NCBI RefSeq assembly: GCF_017220215.1
Contig: NZ_CP071131.1
Coordinates: 620,001 to 684,000, forward strand
DNA length: 64,000 nt
Reading direction: 5' to 3'
Source of the DNA: Caballeronia sp. M1242
GTDB lineage: Bacteria; Pseudomonadota; Gammaproteobacteria; Burkholderiales; Burkholderiaceae
Shown: positions 9,112-18,807 of the stretch, one piece after another
Numbering within the stretch: position 1 is the stretch's first letter
Layout: each line of letters opens with the position of its first letter
Notes under the pieces: model-generated
What the model was told of the DNA's origin: nothing
The model's input: the letters and a program-made list of their open reading frames with translations, nothing else
Database searches by the model: none
Program-made: the position numbers and the translations under genes

Positions 9112-10581
9112 TCAGTGGCCGTGGCGGTGATCGTGATCGTGATCGTCCCGGTCGATCCGGCAGAACGCCTCGCCGTGATGCGGCAGGCGCTGCGCTTCGT
9201 AAGCCGGAAGATCGGATGCATCTACCGAGAAGACGAAGAAGCGGTTCGGATTATCGATGCCGTTCGGATGATGCGTATCCGTCACCGTGCCGATGAAGTC
9301 GTTGTCGTTCGCGATGAAGAGCGTGTGCTTGAGCACGCCGTTTATGCGCACGTCGGGGCCGAACGCGAGGCTTTCCAGCTTCGCGGGGATGTCGGTGGCC
9401 GCGAAGCCTTGCGCGGACAGCGCCGCGACCACATCCAGAAAGAGCGTCTTGTTCAGCGCGAACGGCGCGAGTCCTGCGGCACCGCTCGCCTGGCTCACAT
9501 CCTGCGCGCCCGTGAGATCGACCTTGTACACGCGCTTGAAGACCGCGGCAGAGTCGTCGCCCAGGCCTTTGCCGTCGCGTTCATCGAGCAGCAGCTCATG
9601 ATCGTTGATGGCGACGATATCGCTGATCGTCGGATAGTTCGGCTTCGCCGTGGTGCCGATGTTGCTGAGCGGATAGGCGAACTGCGTCGTCTTGCCCGTG
9701 CGCAAGTCGATGCGCAGGATGCGCGTATAGCCGCCGCTCGTGCCGCCGTCTTGCAGCAGCGGGCTTTGCATCGCGCCGAAGAGCGTCTCGCCGTCGGGTG
9801 AAATGGCAAGGCCCTCCATGCCCTTGTTCGCCACGCGTCCCGTCGTGTTCTTGCTGATCTCGTCGCTGCCGACGGGCGAGAGCGTCGTGACCACGAACGA
9901 TGCGGGCACGCGCACGACCGCCGTGCGCTCGCCGGTGCGCCGATCGAAGCGATAGATGTAGGGGCCGTACTCGTCGGAGATGAAGACGCTCGCGCCATCG
10001 CGCGATACGCGGATGCTTTCCGGATCGAAACGCGCATCGAGCGGATACGTGGACGGCTGCGCCGGCGCGAAGTTGTCGGAGCGGCCGGTGAAGTAGTGGG
10101 TGTGGTTCGTCGCGTTCAGCGCGGGCGCGCCGTTGCCGACGCCGGCGGCCGCGCCGTCGCCGTAGACGAGCGCATCGCGCGTGTGCAGCAAGGTCGTATC
10201 GAGCAGACGGGGCGTGAGCGTGTAGGGCAGCGTGCCGTTCTTGCCGGATGCTTCGAGCTTCAGGCTCAGGGTCTGGAAGCGGTTGATGTACGAAGCGGTA
10301 TCGTCGAGCGCCTTGTTATACGAGATGGCGTTCGGACCGCGATCGGGCACGGCGAGAAACGTATCGCAGCCCGCATACGCGAGCCCCGAGCCGAGTCCGC
10401 CGAGCAGATTGCCCGGCGCGCCGTTTTCGAGCGGCGCGGCCGTCTGCTGCGAGCGGTCCACGCTGTTGCCGCTAAATTGACCGATGGCGATGAGATCGAC
10501 GCTCGCCCACGCCGATGAACATGCCGCGCACAACGCGAGGGTCAACGTCACATGACGCGCAACAGCGGGGGCTCGAAGCAT
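9112..10581 (-). CDS. Esterase-like activity of phytase family protein
   Basis: A 489-residue secreted protein with a signal peptide (LTLALCAACSSAWA) and a phytase-like beta-propeller domain (PF13449 type): GLGSGLAYAG, FLAVPDRGPNA, DPESIRVSRDG, ISDEYGPYIYRFD and NKGMEGLAISPDGETLF. Members are predicted phosphoesterases. The ATG at 10581 has AAGGAG six bases upstream and is preferred over the Met five codons earlier. An unusual C-terminal tail rich in His and Asp (DDHDHDHRHGH) could bind divalent metal. It heads the operon with the phosphatase. Confidence 0.85.
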   Translation of the reverse strand: MLRAPAVARHVTLTLALCAACSSAWASVDLIAIGQFSGNSVDRSQQTAAPLENGAPGNLLGGLGSGLAYAGCDTFLAVPDRGPNAISYNKALDDTASYINRFQTLSLKLEASGKNGTLPYTLTPRLLDTTLLHTRDALVYGDGAAAGVGNGAPALNATNHTHYFTGRSDNFAPAQPSTYPLDARFDPESIRVSRDGASVFISDEYGPYIYRFDRRTGERTAVVRVPASFVVTTLSPVGSDEISKNTTGRVANKGMEGLAISPDGETLFGAMQSPLLQDGGTSGGYTRILRIDLRTGKTTQFAYPLSNIGTTAKPNYPTISDIVAINDHELLLDERDGKGLGDDSAAVFKRVYKVDLTGAQDVSQASGAAGLAPFALNKTLFLDVVAALSAQGFAATDIPAKLESLAFGPDVRINGVLKHTLFIANDNDFIGTVTDTHHPNGIDNPNRFFVFSVDASDLPAYEAQRLPHHGEAFCRIDRDDHDHDHRHGH

Positions 10582-10694
10582 CGATGTCTCCTTCATCCGG
10601 CATGCGAAGTGATTGGACTCGCATTATTGCGGGATTGAAGTGACGTTTGTATGACTCATGCAATGAACGGCTCGTCATACCGAAGCCTGCGCCC

Positions 10695-11987
10695 TCAGCG
10701 TACCGGCATCCGCCATTGGTTCACGCGGACCCATACATATCGCGCAATCAGCCTGAACGGCGGATTGGCGAACAGCACGAGCGCGCCGAGCGCGAGGCAC
10801 CCGCAGACGAGAAACGTGCCGCGATAGCCGATGGCTGCGACGAGCGCGCCCGATAACACGCCGGAAAGAATGGAGCCGACGCGCGATGCGTTGAAGAAGA
10901 GCGCCGTCGCCGCGCCGGGATTGCGCGGCATCAGGTCCTGCACGTAGGTCATGCCGAGGCACGACGTCACCGCGACGACGAACGCGTTGAACGCCTGCAT
11001 CGGCATGAGAAACTGAATGGAGCGAGAGGACGCGACAGCCACGAAGTACACGATATGCACGGCTGCGCATGCCGCGAGCCAGCGTTGCTTGTCGAGATTC
11101 GAGCCGCGCGCGCCGAGCGCGAGCATCATCGGAATTTCGAGGAACGCGCCGAGCCCGAGCATGATCGACACCTCGATCTGCGTGCCGCGCAGTCCCTGCA
11201 CGACATAGAGCGGCAGCACGATCATCGTCGCGTTGGCCGCGAGACCGATGAGCGTCAACGCAATCGTCGCGCGCCAGATCTGCGCGCGGCTCGCGGGCAC
11301 GTGCTTCGCCGCATCATGCGGTTCGTCGTGCTCGGTCATCGTCGTGACTTCAAGCAAGGAGGCAGGATCGCCCGCATAGTGGGCGTGCGGCGCGATCGGC
11401 TTCTCCTTGTCCTTGATGCGCCAGGCTATCGCGCCACACGCCGCGAACGATGCCGCCGCGAACAGAAAGAGGCCGTGAAAGCCCGCGGCGGCCAACACCA
11501 GCGCGCCGACGGACGGACCGAAGACCCACGCCATCGAGAGCACGGTGCGCAGCGTGGCGAGCGCGAAGGAACGCTCCGCGTCGTCGGTGACGGGCAGCGC
11601 CGCGCGGCCGAAGGAGAACACGAGCGTCATGGCCGCGCTGCCGACGCCGAGAAACACGATGCCCACGGTCACGAGCGACGCATAGCTGCGCAGCACGCAC
11701 AACAGCACGAAGCCGAGCGCCGACGCGGCCAGCGCGCCCATCAGCAACACGCGATGATGACCGTGCTTATCCGACCACTTGCCCGCGAAGGCGCTGGCGA
11801 GCACGCCGCTTGCCGCGATGAGCGTCATGAAGAGCCCGAGTTGCAGCGGCGTCATGTCCGCCTCCTGCACGCCGAAGAGCGACAGAAACGGCGCGGTGAA
11901 AGACATGGCGACGCCCAGCATCAGCGTGACGCCGGCAAGCGGCATGAACGAATGCAGGCGCGCAAGACGAAAAAAGCGAGCGTCCAT
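10695..11987 (-). CDS. MFS sugar efflux transporter, SET-like
   Basis: A 430-residue twelve-helix major facilitator protein. The N-terminal half has FAGKWSDKHGHHRVLL between helices 2 and 3, the MFS signature loop, and the protein resembles the SetA/SetB sugar-efflux family. A cytoplasmic loop of about 40 residues (DKEKPIAPHAH onward) splits the two halves. The Met at 11987 follows AAGGA; a Met 20 codons upstream is less likely. It lies 111 bases beyond the SDR and dehydratase genes on the same strand, so it may act as an overflow valve for sugar acids or export another sugar. Substrate unknown. Confidence 0.82.
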   Translation of the reverse strand: MDARFFRLARLHSFMPLAGVTLMLGVAMSFTAPFLSLFGVQEADMTPLQLGLFMTLIAASGVLASAFAGKWSDKHGHHRVLLMGALAASALGFVLLCVLRSYASLVTVGIVFLGVGSAAMTLVFSFGRAALPVTDDAERSFALATLRTVLSMAWVFGPSVGALVLAAAGFHGLFLFAAASFAACGAIAWRIKDKEKPIAPHAHYAGDPASLLEVTTMTEHDEPHDAAKHVPASRAQIWRATIALTLIGLAANATMIVLPLYVVQGLRGTQIEVSIMLGLGAFLEIPMMLALGARGSNLDKQRWLAACAAVHIVYFVAVASSRSIQFLMPMQAFNAFVVAVTSCLGMTYVQDLMPRNPGAATALFFNASRVGSILSGVLSGALVAAIGYRGTFLVCGCLALGALVLFANPPFRLIARYVWVRVNQWRMPVR

Positions 11988-12098
11988 CGACGGGGAAATC
12001 CTTCGGAAAATGCAGGCGCGGAATGCGTGCGCGTGACAGTAGCGCAATCGACATTCCGCGCGTAAAAGAGTGAGCGATGCCAGGTGGAGACGCGGGGA

Positions 12099-12881
12099 TC
12101 ACGCCTGCGGCGGCTGTCCGTTGGATGCGCTCAGGCCGCCGTCCACGGGAAGATTCACGCCCGTCACGAAGCGCGCATCGTCGCTCGCGAGAAACGCGAT
12201 GACGGCGGCGATGTCGTCCGGTTGCGCGGCGCGGCCGAGCGGAATGCGCTCGCGGAACTTCGCCATGAGCGCTTCGTCGCCGAGCATGTCCTGCGTGAGA
12301 TTGGATTCGGTGAGGCTCGGGCAGACCGCGTTCACGCGCACGCCGTCGCGGCCGTGATCCATCGCGAGCGCGCGCGTGAAGTTGGTCACCGCGCCTTTCG
12401 CCGCGTTGTAGAAGCTCATGCCCCAGTCGCCGCCGAGGCCGGACACCGACGACACGTTCACGATCGAGCCTTTCGCCTGGATCAGATGGCGAATGGCGGC
12501 GCGGCTGCAATAGAAGACGCCGTCGAGATCGGTCGACATGATCGCGCGCCAGTCATCGAGCGATGCCTCGTCGATGCGGCCCGTCGGCGCGACGCCCGCA
12601 TTGTTCACGAGCACGTCGATGCGCCCCAAGCGCGCAATGGTGGCGTCGATCAGCTGCTGCGCGTCTTCGAAGCGCGAGACGTCGCACGCGTGGACGAGCG
12701 TGCGCGAGGCATCGAGATCGCGCGCCACGCGTTCGAGCTTGTCCTGCGTGCGGCCGGCGAGCACCACGGAGGCGCCCTCGGCCGCGAAGCGGCGCGCGGC
12801 GCCTTCGCCGATGCCGGAGCCCGCGCCCGTCACGATGACGACTTTCGAAGCGAAGCGGGAAGACTGCGTGGAAGCGTTCAT
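12099..12881 (-). CDS. Short-chain dehydrogenase, probable sugar-acid dehydrogenase
   Basis: A 260-residue classical SDR: Rossmann motif TGAGSGIG, NNAG, catalytic Ser in VSSVSG, YNAAK as the Tyr/Lys pair and a C-terminal VDGGLSAS. It lies 58 bases downstream of the L-fuconate dehydratase gene. In the oxidative L-fucose pathway an SDR oxidises 2-keto-3-deoxy-L-fuconate or L-fucose, and either role fits. The sequence itself does not separate these two activities from other sugar or hydroxy-acid dehydrogenases. Confidence 0.85.
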   Translation of the reverse strand: MNASTQSSRFASKVVIVTGAGSGIGEGAARRFAAEGASVVLAGRTQDKLERVARDLDASRTLVHACDVSRFEDAQQLIDATIARLGRIDVLVNNAGVAPTGRIDEASLDDWRAIMSTDLDGVFYCSRAAIRHLIQAKGSIVNVSSVSGLGGDWGMSFYNAAKGAVTNFTRALAMDHGRDGVRVNAVCPSLTESNLTQDMLGDEALMAKFRERIPLGRAAQPDDIAAVIAFLASDDARFVTGVNLPVDGGLSASNGQPPQA

Positions 12882-12939
12882 GGTGATGGTTCCTCGTTAA
12901 ACGAATCACCCGAGCGCGCAGATTTCGTTCCAGCGTCAG

Positions 12940-14241
12940 TCACTTCACGCGCCACGCTTCTCCGTCCGGAAAGTGATGCTTGTCCAGCGACGGCGCGTGC
13001 ATTTCGATGCTGTAGCCCGGCCGCTGCGGCGGCATATAGCGGCCGTTGCGGATCACCACCGGATCGATGAAATGCTCGTGCAGGTGATCCACATATTCGA
13101 GCACGCGATTTTCGAGCGACGCCGACACGCAGATGTAGTCGAACAGCGAAATATGCTGCACGTACTCGCACAAACCGACGCCGCCTGCATGCGGGCACAC
13201 AGGCACGCCGAACTTCGCCGCCATCAGCAGCACGACGATCACTTCGTTGAGACCACCGAGACGGCAACTGTCGATCTGACAGAAGTCGATGGCCTCCGCT
13301 TGCAGCAACTGCTTGAACATGACGCGATTCTGGCAATGCTCGCCCGTCGCCACGCCGATGGAACCGAGCCGGCGCCGAATGGCCGCGTGCCCGAGTATGT
13401 CGTCGGGGCTCGTCGGTTCCTCGATCCACCACGGATCGAACTCGGCGAGACGCCGCATGTTCGCGACGGCTTCGTCGACTTCCCATACCTGATTCGCGTC
13501 CATCATCAGCTTGGCGTCAGCGCCGATTTCTTCGCGCAGAATGCGGGCGCGGCGCACGTCTTCTTCCAGATTGCCGCCCACTTTCTGCTTGAAATGCGTC
13601 CACCCTTGCGCAACGCCTTCGCGAGCCAGTCGGCGGATCTTCTCATCGTCATAGCCGAGCCATCCCGCCGATGTCGTATAAGCCGGATATCCGTGCACGA
13701 GCATCTCCTTCTCGCGCTCGCCGCGCGTGCTCGCGTGGCGGCGCAGCAGCGCAATGGCTTCGTGAGGCGTGATCGCATCGGTCACATAACGGAAGTCGAG
13801 ACAGCGCACGAGTTCTTCGGGCGTCATGTCGACGAGCAGCTTCCACACTGGCTTGCCTTCGGCCTTCGCCCACAGGTCCCATACCGCATTCACGACGGCC
13901 GCTGTAGCGAGGTGAATCGCGCCTTTGTCCGGGCCGATCCAGCGCAACTGACTGTCGGAGGTGATCTCGCGCCAGAACGCGCCCATGTTCGCCGCGATGT
14001 CTTCGAGCTTCTTGCCGACGACGAGATGACTCAGCGCCTCGACGGCGGCCACGCAGATTTCGTTGCCGCGTCCGATGGTGAAGGTGAGTCCGTGTCCGCT
14101 GATTCCGGCCGATGAATCGGTTTCGAGCGTGACGTATGTGGCGGAATAGTCGGGCGCGGCGTTCATTGCATCCGAACCGTCGAGCGAACGCGAAGTGGGA
14201 AAGCGGATGTCCCGAACGGACAGCTTGGTGATCGTTGTCAT
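12940..14241 (-). CDS. L-fuconate dehydratase (enolase superfamily)
   Basis: A 433-residue enolase-superfamily enzyme matching L-fuconate dehydratase in length and motifs: FKQKVGG (catalytic Lys), MMDANQVW (metal Asp), WWIEEPTSPDD (metal Glu), ATGEHCQNR (metal Glu) and CPHAGGVGLCEYVQH (catalytic His). It removes water from L-fuconate to give 2-keto-3-deoxy-L-fuconate. A GGAGG site precedes the ATG. The divergent GntR regulator and sugar ABC transporter make this a sugar-acid uptake and breakdown locus. Dehydration of related acids such as D-arabinonate or L-galactonate is possible. Confidence 0.9.
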   Translation of the reverse strand: MTTITKLSVRDIRFPTSRSLDGSDAMNAAPDYSATYVTLETDSSAGISGHGLTFTIGRGNEICVAAVEALSHLVVGKKLEDIAANMGAFWREITSDSQLRWIGPDKGAIHLATAAVVNAVWDLWAKAEGKPVWKLLVDMTPEELVRCLDFRYVTDAITPHEAIALLRRHASTRGEREKEMLVHGYPAYTTSAGWLGYDDEKIRRLAREGVAQGWTHFKQKVGGNLEEDVRRARILREEIGADAKLMMDANQVWEVDEAVANMRRLAEFDPWWIEEPTSPDDILGHAAIRRRLGSIGVATGEHCQNRVMFKQLLQAEAIDFCQIDSCRLGGLNEVIVVLLMAAKFGVPVCPHAGGVGLCEYVQHISLFDYICVSASLENRVLEYVDHLHEHFIDPVVIRNGRYMPPQRPGYSIEMHAPSLDKHHFPDGEAWRVK

Positions 14242-14356
14242 GGGTATGCCTCCGGGGCAATGTGCGATCGACTACGGTCTGCGGGAAAACACTGATGAGC
14301 TTCGACGCAGCAAGGCGATGCAGGCAGCTTTGCGCGTTCTTAGGCGTTTGCACGCG

Positions 14357-14390
14357 TTGACAACGTCGAATCTGCTTTCTAGCATGCTAG
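14357..14390 (+). promoter_or_regulatory. GntR-gene promoter with overlapping palindromic operator
   Basis: TTGACA at 14357-14362 is followed, after exactly 17 bases, by TAGCAT at 14380-14385, a good sigma-70 pair. A perfect 12-base palindrome CTAGCATGCTAG (14379-14390) covers the -10 box. Binding of the regulator there would block its own promoter and could also affect the divergent dehydratase operon. If this promoter is used, transcription begins near 14392, after the first in-frame ATG. Confidence 0.55.
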
Positions 14391-15142
14391 CATCTTCAAC
14401 GGAAATCAAGCCCGCCGTGAGCCCTTCATCCGATGCGGTCATCGTGAGTAGTCCGTATGATGCGCTGCACAAGATTGCCGCCGGCCAGCGCGGCAGTCTG
14501 ACCGGCGCGGTGGAAGAGGCATTGCGGGAAGCCATCGTCACGCTGGCGCTCGAACCGGGAATGATGATCGACAAGATAGCGGTTTGCGAGCGCATGGGCG
14601 TCTCGCGTTTTCCCGTATCGGCCGCGCTCGCCAGGCTGGAGCACGCCGGTCTTGTCGAAGTCTTGCCGCAGCGCGGCACGCGCGTGAAGCCCATCGCGCT
14701 GCGCGATATCCGTCAGCATCTGTTCATTCGCAGCGCGCTCGAAGTGGAGACCGTGCGCGGCGTGGCTGCAATGCATGACCCCGCCATACTCGAGGCGCTT
14801 GAAACCAACCTCACGCAACAACGCGAAGCCATGGCGAACGGCGCGCGCCTCGCGTTTCATGCACTCGATCTGGCGTTTCACGAGATTCTGCTCGATGCCA
14901 TTGCGCTGCCGCGCGTGAAAGAGATCGTCGCGGTGTCGCGCAACGCGCTCGACCGCGCGCGGCAGCTGCTCGCGAGCCCCGAGCGCCTCGTGCACACGCT
15001 CGACGAACACGAACGCATCTTCGACGCGCTCAAGAAAGGCAAGGCCGATGCCGCCGCCAAAGCGATGCACGACCATCTGGATCAGGTCGTCGCCGAATTG
15101 CACCGCTCGGCGAAGGACAGGCCGGACCTCTTCGAGCCATGA
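14384..15142 (+). CDS. GntR-family (FCD) transcriptional regulator
   Basis: A GntR regulator of about 250 residues. The winged helix is seen in LTGAVEEALREAIVTLALEPG and VCERMGVSRFPVSAALARLEHAGLVE, followed by an all-helical FCD effector domain with LFIRSALEVETV, FHALDLAFHEIL and LDEHERIFDAL, whose Asp/His residues commonly bind metal and a sugar acid. It is divergent from the L-fuconate dehydratase gene and leads into the ABC genes. The given ATG lacks a ribosome site and overlaps a likely operator/-10 box; a GTG at 14417 is a plausible real start. Confidence 0.88.
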   Translation: MLASSTEIKPAVSPSSDAVIVSSPYDALHKIAAGQRGSLTGAVEEALREAIVTLALEPGMMIDKIAVCERMGVSRFPVSAALARLEHAGLVEVLPQRGTRVKPIALRDIRQHLFIRSALEVETVRGVAAMHDPAILEALETNLTQQREAMANGARLAFHALDLAFHEILLDAIALPRVKEIVAVSRNALDRARQLLASPERLVHTLDEHERIFDALKKGKADAAAKAMHDHLDQVVAELHRSAKDRPDLFEP

Positions 15143-15194
15143 CCCGAATGTCGGCTCCCCGGTCGCACTATGAACGCTCATTCACGACGACTCC

Positions 15195-16706
15195 ATGACT
15201 CCGCTCATTTCCGTCAGCAATCTCAGCAAGCGTTTTCCCGGTGTACGCGCGCTGCATGAAGTGCAGTTCGAACTCATGCCGGGCGAAGTCCACGCGCTCA
15301 TGGGCGAAAACGGCGCAGGCAAGTCCACGCTCATGAAGATTCTCGCGGGCGTCTATAACCGCGATTCGGGCGAGATGCTCGTCGATGGAAAGCCCGTCGA
15401 ATTCACGAGTCCGCGCGAGGCGCAGGCGCTCGGCATCGGCATCATTCATCAGGAACTGCATCTGATGAACCATCTGACGGTCGCGCAGAACATCTTCATC
15501 GGACGCGAGCCGCGCAAGCTGATGGGCCTGCTGCTGGACGAAGACAAGCTCAATGCGCAAGCCCGCGAAATTCTCGAGCGCATGCATGTGAAGCTCGATC
15601 CGCGCGCGGTGGTCGACACGCTGACCGTCGCGAGCCAGCAGATGGTGGAAATCGCGAAGGCGTTGTCGTTCGAATCGCGCGTGCTCATCATGGACGAGCC
15701 CACGTCCGCGCTCAACGACGCCGAAATCGCCGAGCTGTTCCGCATCATTCGTCAGTTGAAGGAGCGCGGCGTCGGCATCGTCTACATCTCGCACAAGATG
15801 GACGAGCTCAAGCAGATTGCGGATCGCGTCACGGTGTTGCGCGACGGCGAATACGTCGCCACCGTCAGCGCGCGGGAGACGAGCGTAGAGAGCATCATCG
15901 GCATGATGGTCGGCAGAACGCTGACGGACCTCACCTCGTTCCTCGGCGGCGCGCATCAGGGCGAAGTGGCGCTGGAAGTGCAGCATCTGAACGCCGGGCC
16001 GCTCGTGCGCGACGTGAGCTTCACGCTGCGCAAGGGAGAAATACTCGGCTTTGCGGGACTCATGGGCGCGGGCCGCACGGAAGTGGCGCGCGCGGTGTTC
16101 GGCGCGGACCCGGTCGAGTCCGGCGAGATCATCGTGAAGGGCGCGAAGGCGACCATCAAGAAGCCGAGCGACGCAGTGGCGCGCGGCATCGGCTATCTGT
16201 CCGAAGACCGCAAGCGGTTCGGCCTCGCGACGGGCATGGACGTGGAATCGAACATCGTCATGTCCAATCTCGGCAAGTTTCTTTCAGGGCGCGTATTTCT
16301 GCGGCGCTCGAAGATCCGCAAGACGGCAACGCATTTCATCAAGCTGCTCGGCATTCGCACGCCTTCCCCGACGCAGCCCGTGCGCCTGCTATCCGGCGGC
16401 AACCAGCAGAAGATCGTCATTGCGAAGTGGCTCGAACGCGACTGCGACGTGCTGTTCTTCGATGAGCCCACGCGCGGCATCGACGTCGGCGCGAAGAGCG
16501 AGATCTATCGTTTGCTGCGCTCGCTCGCCGAACAGGGCAAGGCAATCGTCATGATCTCGTCGGAGCTGCCCGAGGTCCTGCGCATGAGTGATCGCATCGT
16601 CGTGATGTGCGAAGGGCGCATCACGGGAGAACTTTCCGCAAGTGAAGCGACGCAAGAACGCATCATGCAGCTTGCGACGCAACGCCCGACTCTACAAGCG
16701 GCATGA
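15195..16706 (+). CDS. Sugar ABC transporter ATPase (RbsA/MglA type)
   Basis: A 503-residue fusion of two ATPase domains, as usual for the carbohydrate uptake type 2 family. First domain: Walker [10 protein letters not shown], and [11 protein letters not shown] as Walker B. Second domain: the degenerate GLMGAGRTE Walker A typical of RbsA/MglA, signature LLSGGNQQK, and [13 protein letters not shown]. It powers import by the permease that follows; the start codons are 17 bases beyond its stop. The linked L-fuconate dehydratase suggests L-fucose or a similar sugar as substrate. Confidence 0.92.
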   Translation: MTPLISVSNLSKRFPGVRALHEVQFELMPGEVHALMGENGAGKSTLMKILAGVYNRDSGEMLVDGKPVEFTSPREAQALGIGIIHQELHLMNHLTVAQNIFIGREPRKLMGLLLDEDKLNAQAREILERMHVKLDPRAVVDTLTVASQQMVEIAKALSFESRVLIMDEPTSALNDAEIAELFRIIRQLKERGVGIVYISHKMDELKQIADRVTVLRDGEYVATVSARETSVESIIGMMVGRTLTDLTSFLGGAHQGEVALEVQHLNAGPLVRDVSFTLRKGEILGFAGLMGAGRTEVARAVFGADPVESGEIIVKGAKATIKKPSDAVARGIGYLSEDRKRFGLATGMDVESNIVMSNLGKFLSGRVFLRRSKIRKTATHFIKLLGIRTPSPTQPVRLLSGGNQQKIVIAKWLERDCDVLFFDEPTRGIDVGAKSEIYRLLRSLAEQGKAIVMISSELPEVLRMSDRIVVMCEGRITGELSASEATQERIMQLATQRPTLQAA

Positions 16707-16723
16707 GCCGCCAAGGACTTAAG

Positions 16724-17749
16724 ATGACACAGCCTACCGATACCGCCGCGCTCGCCAGCGACAAACCCGCCAACGGCCTGCGCTCGCGCGTGTTCTCGCC
16801 GACCGCGCTGCAAAAGCTCCTTGCATTCGCAAGCCTGATCGTGCTGCTCGTGTTTTTCAGCTTCGCGTCGCCCGCCTTCATGCAGATGGATAACATCCTC
16901 GGCATCTTGCAGGCGACGGCCGTGAACGGCGTGCTCGCCATCGCATCGACATTCGTGATCGTGACGGGCGGCATCGACTTGTCCGTGGGCACGCTCATGA
17001 CGTTCACCGCCGTGATCTGCGGCGTGTTCCTCACCTACTGGCACATGCCGATGTGGGTGGGCATCATCGCGGCGCTTGCGACGGGCGCGGTGTGCGGCAC
17101 CATTTCCGGCACGCTCACGGCCAAGATGAAGATCCCGCCCTTCATCGCGACGCTCGGCATGATGATGCTGCTCAAAGGTCTTTCGCTCGTGGTGTCGTCG
17201 GACAAGCCGATCTACTTCACCGACACCGAGAACTTCTACATGATCTCGCAGGACTCGCTCATCGGCTACTTTCTGCCGAGCGTGCCGATTCCGAACGCGG
17301 TGCTGATCCTCTTCGTCGTGGCGATCGTGAGTTCCATCGCGTTGAACCGCACGGCGCTCGGCCGCTATACGTTCGCGCTCGGCAGCAACGAGGAAGCGGT
17401 GCGTCTTTCGGGCGTGAATGTGGATCGCTGGAAGATCGCCATTTACGGGCTCGGCGGCGCGATTTGCGGCATCGCGGGCCTGCTGATCGCTTCGCGTCTG
17501 AACTCGGCGCAGCCTGCGCTCGGACAAGGCTATGAGCTCGATGCCATCGCTGCCGTCGTGATCGGCGGTACGTCGCTGAGTGGCGGCTCGGGCACGATCC
17601 TCGGAACCATCATCGGCGCGTTCATCATGAGCGTGCTGACCAACGGTCTGCGCATCATGTCGGTCGCGCAGGAATGGCAGATCGTCGTGACCGGGCTCAT
17701 CATCATTCTCGCGGTGTATGGGGATATTCTGCGTCGCAGGAAGCGTTGA
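16724..17749 (+). CDS. Sugar ABC transporter permease
   Basis: A 341-residue inner-membrane permease of the RbsC/AraH type with about ten hydrophobic helices. Typical blocks are [28 protein letters not shown] (the coupling-helix region) and [15 protein letters not shown]. An ATG at 16703 overlaps the ATPase stop, but the ATG at 16724 has AAGGA at proper spacing and is preferred. It pairs with the ATPase before it and the binding protein after it. Confidence 0.92.
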   Translation: MTQPTDTAALASDKPANGLRSRVFSPTALQKLLAFASLIVLLVFFSFASPAFMQMDNILGILQATAVNGVLAIASTFVIVTGGIDLSVGTLMTFTAVICGVFLTYWHMPMWVGIIAALATGAVCGTISGTLTAKMKIPPFIATLGMMMLLKGLSLVVSSDKPIYFTDTENFYMISQDSLIGYFLPSVPIPNAVLILFVVAIVSSIALNRTALGRYTFALGSNEEAVRLSGVNVDRWKIAIYGLGGAICGIAGLLIASRLNSAQPALGQGYELDAIAAVVIGGTSLSGGSGTILGTIIGAFIMSVLTNGLRIMSVAQEWQIVVTGLIIILAVYGDILRRRKR

Positions 17750-17817
17750 GCATCAGGCGCGCAAAGAAGACGTATCAGCAAATCAAGAGAGACAGTCTAC
17801 CCAGGAGGAGAACCTTC

Positions 17818-18759
17818 ATGTTCAAAAGAAGAATCATCGGTGTCCTGATCGGTTTCGGCGCGATCGCCACGGCGGCCAGCACGGCCTACGCGGACGAAGC
17901 GTACATCCCGCTCATTTCCAAGGGGTTTCAGCACCAGTTCTGGCAAGCGGTGAAGTCGGGCGCGGAGCAATCGGCGAAGGAGCATAACGTCAGGGTGACG
18001 TTCGAAGGCCCCGAAACCGAAGCGATGGTCGACAAGCAGATCGACATGCTGTCCGCCGCGCTTTCGAAGAAGCCGCAGGCTATCGGCATCGCGGCGCTGG
18101 ACAGCAAGGCGTCCGTTCCGCTGCTGAGGCGTGCGCAGAACAACAAGATTCCGGTCATCGCATTCGACTCGGGCGTCGACAGCGACATTCCGCTCACGAC
18201 CTGCACGACCGATAACCTCGCCGCCGCCGCGCTCGCCGCCGACAAGATGGCCGACGCGATCGGCAATTCCGGCGAAGTCGGCGTGATCGTGCACGACCAG
18301 ACGAGCCGCACGGGCATCGACCGCCGCGACGGTTTTTTGAACGAGATGAAGTCGAAGCACCCGAACATCAAGATCGTGTCGGTGCAGTACGGCGGCGGCG
18401 ATCACTTGAAATCCGCTGAAATCGCGAAGGCGATGATTCAGGCGAACCCGAACATCAAGGGCATTTTCGGCGCGAACGAGGGCTCGGCGGCAGGCGCGGC
18501 CATCGGTATCAAGGAGTCGGGAAAGAAGCTCGTGCTGATCGGCTACGACTCGGGCAAGGAGCAGAAGGAAGACATCACTTCTGGACTGATGTACGGCGCG
18601 ATCACGCAGAACCCGATCGGCATCGGAAGATGCGTGGTCGATTCGGCGGTGAAGGCGCTCAAGGGCGAGAAGCTGCCGAAGAAGATCGATACCGGCTTCT
18701 ACTGGTACGACAAGAGCAACATGAGCGATCCGAAGATCGCGGCTGTGCTTTACGACTGA
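17818..18759 (+). CDS. Sugar ABC transporter substrate-binding protein
   Basis: A 313-residue periplasmic binding protein (Peripla_BP_4 fold) with a signal peptide cleaved after STAYA. Characteristic parts are IPLISKGFQHQFWQAVKSG at the mature N-terminus, IGIAALDSKA, PVIAFDSGVD, and IGYDSGKEQ near the hinge. A strong AGGAGGAG site precedes the ATG. Being last in the ATPase-permease-binding protein operon, it sets the specificity, here inferred as L-fucose or a related sugar from the dehydratase next door. Confidence 0.92.
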   Translation: MFKRRIIGVLIGFGAIATAASTAYADEAYIPLISKGFQHQFWQAVKSGAEQSAKEHNVRVTFEGPETEAMVDKQIDMLSAALSKKPQAIGIAALDSKASVPLLRRAQNNKIPVIAFDSGVDSDIPLTTCTTDNLAAAALAADKMADAIGNSGEVGVIVHDQTSRTGIDRRDGFLNEMKSKHPNIKIVSVQYGGGDHLKSAEIAKAMIQANPNIKGIFGANEGSAAGAAIGIKESGKKLVLIGYDSGKEQKEDITSGLMYGAITQNPIGIGRCVVDSAVKALKGEKLPKKIDTGFYWYDKSNMSDPKIAAVLYD

Positions 18760-18770
18760 TCGTGGCATAA

Positions 18771-18802
18771 CGGCGCATCGCGCGGCTTCGTGCGATGCGC
18801 CG
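18771..18802. terminator. Strong bidirectional terminator hairpin
   Basis: A perfect 11-base stem CGGCGCATCGC/GCGATGCGCCG with a 10-base loop, followed by CTTTGCT. It sits in the 48-base gap between the end of the ABC operon and the convergent Gly-rich protein gene, and would stop both transcripts. Confidence 0.8.
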
Positions 18803-18807
18803 CTTTG

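Noticed and set aside
7375-9801. An open frame of about 800 codons on the plus strand opposite the two phosphatase-type genes
   Set aside because: It is antisense to two genes with clear domains, is Arg/Val/Ala-rich, has no recognisable motif and is expected from codon bias in GC-rich DNA.
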